Assembly: GCA_011033025.1 (NCBI GenBank) | Contig: WFMF01000004.1 | Location: 1,674,001 to 1,738,000 of the forward strand | Reading direction: 5' to 3' | Source: Beroe forskalii | Lineage: Eukaryota; Ctenophora; Nuda; Beroida; Beroidae | DNA length: 64,000 nt | Shown: piece by piece, positions 63,691 to 64,000 of the stretch | How positions within the stretch are numbered: the first letter of the stretch is position 1 | Layout: each line of letters begins with the position of its first letter | Notes under the pieces: generated by a model | The model's input: the letters and a program-made list of their open reading frames with translations, nothing else | Databases searched by the model: none | What the model was told of the DNA's origin: nothing | Program-made: the position numbers and the translations under genes

Positions 63691-64000
63691 AAATCATTTG
63701 CTAAAATCGTTGAAGTAGTAATTTCACTTATTTCTAAAAAACTTCCACGTGAACTCACGTGCAATTCATTTCTATGGGTCATTTCTTGTTCTATTCAAGT
63801 ACCAAATACGGCAAAAGGTTGTTCAGTCACTATCTTTAGCATACCAGCCCTGCACTTATAGAATTCGGCCTGAAATTGGACTCCGATTTTCGTATTTTAG
63901 GGGCCACCACACCTTTCCCTTAAATCGGGACGAATTGAAACTTTTTACCCTTGATATTTGACTGAAAAAGAACATTAATTCGCGTGGAAAAGATGGCGCA
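63691..64000. other. Right edge; nothing recognised
   Basis: No gene or named repeat. Confidence 0.3.

Overview
This is a eukaryotic (metazoan) nuclear window. Split genes with GT-AG introns, a recognisable UNC119 gene, two kinds of non-LTR retrotransposon, DNA-transposon and MITE-like repeats, satellites and degenerate TTAGGG-type repeats all point to an invertebrate animal, probably marine. I cannot name the species. Most of the window is repeat; host genes are sparse.

Host genes. (1) 1-7602, minus strand: I assembled a multi-exon gene from splice sites. Exon 1 starts with an ATG directly after an in-frame stop and encodes a LisH motif. Short coiled-coil and lysine-rich exons follow, then a long exon with basic tracts and two C2HC zinc fingers; the gene runs off the left edge. 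It resembles the NPAT/mxc class in layout only. (2) 26506-27769, plus strand: the three 3' exons of UNC119, the lipid-binding cargo chaperone, with a poly(A) signal. (3) 28546-29412, minus: an apparently single-exon gene with a UBA/CUE-like helix set and its own TATA box. (4) 30337-30738, minus: the terminal exon of a single-pass membrane protein with a Pro/Tyr-rich tail (Shisa/CYYR1-like shape). (5) 62937-63006, minus: a signal-peptide exon, possibly the start of (4) or of another secreted protein. (6) 49824-49957, plus: a Cys-containing exon, perhaps followed by damaged exons near 51.2-51.8 kb.

Mobile DNA. 8560-16808 is an 8.2-kb non-autonomous DNA transposon with short TIRs and a 9-bp target duplication (Mutator-like by duplication length). 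Inside it is a satellite of about 270-bp units, interrupted by a CR1/Jockey-type LINE (copy 1, 9811-14419), a TA-flanked MITE and a small 'cloverleaf' repeat. A 113-bp relative lies at 24875-24987. 17203-23395 is a second LINE of a different type with both ORFs open. LINE copy 2 (33911-38985) sits inside a MITE, which itself sits in a GTCGAC-rich short-repeat array. LINE copy 3 (44841-47276) sits at the end of a 52-bp satellite. From 58.7 to 62.1 kb a 3.4-kb element has inverted arms of about 420 bp flanking telomere-like repeats.

Quality. 41549-41648 is a 100-N gap. Sequence on both sides (about 41.1-54 kb) is rich in homopolymer-like errors, so frameshifts there are weak evidence of biology.

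Most notable: an in-phase T TTT TTA heptamer in the ORF1/ORF2 overlap of the CR1-type LINE (possible -1 ribosomal frameshifting); a recurring DNA architecture of one outer stem enclosing two or three hairpins; and the nested transposon assemblies.
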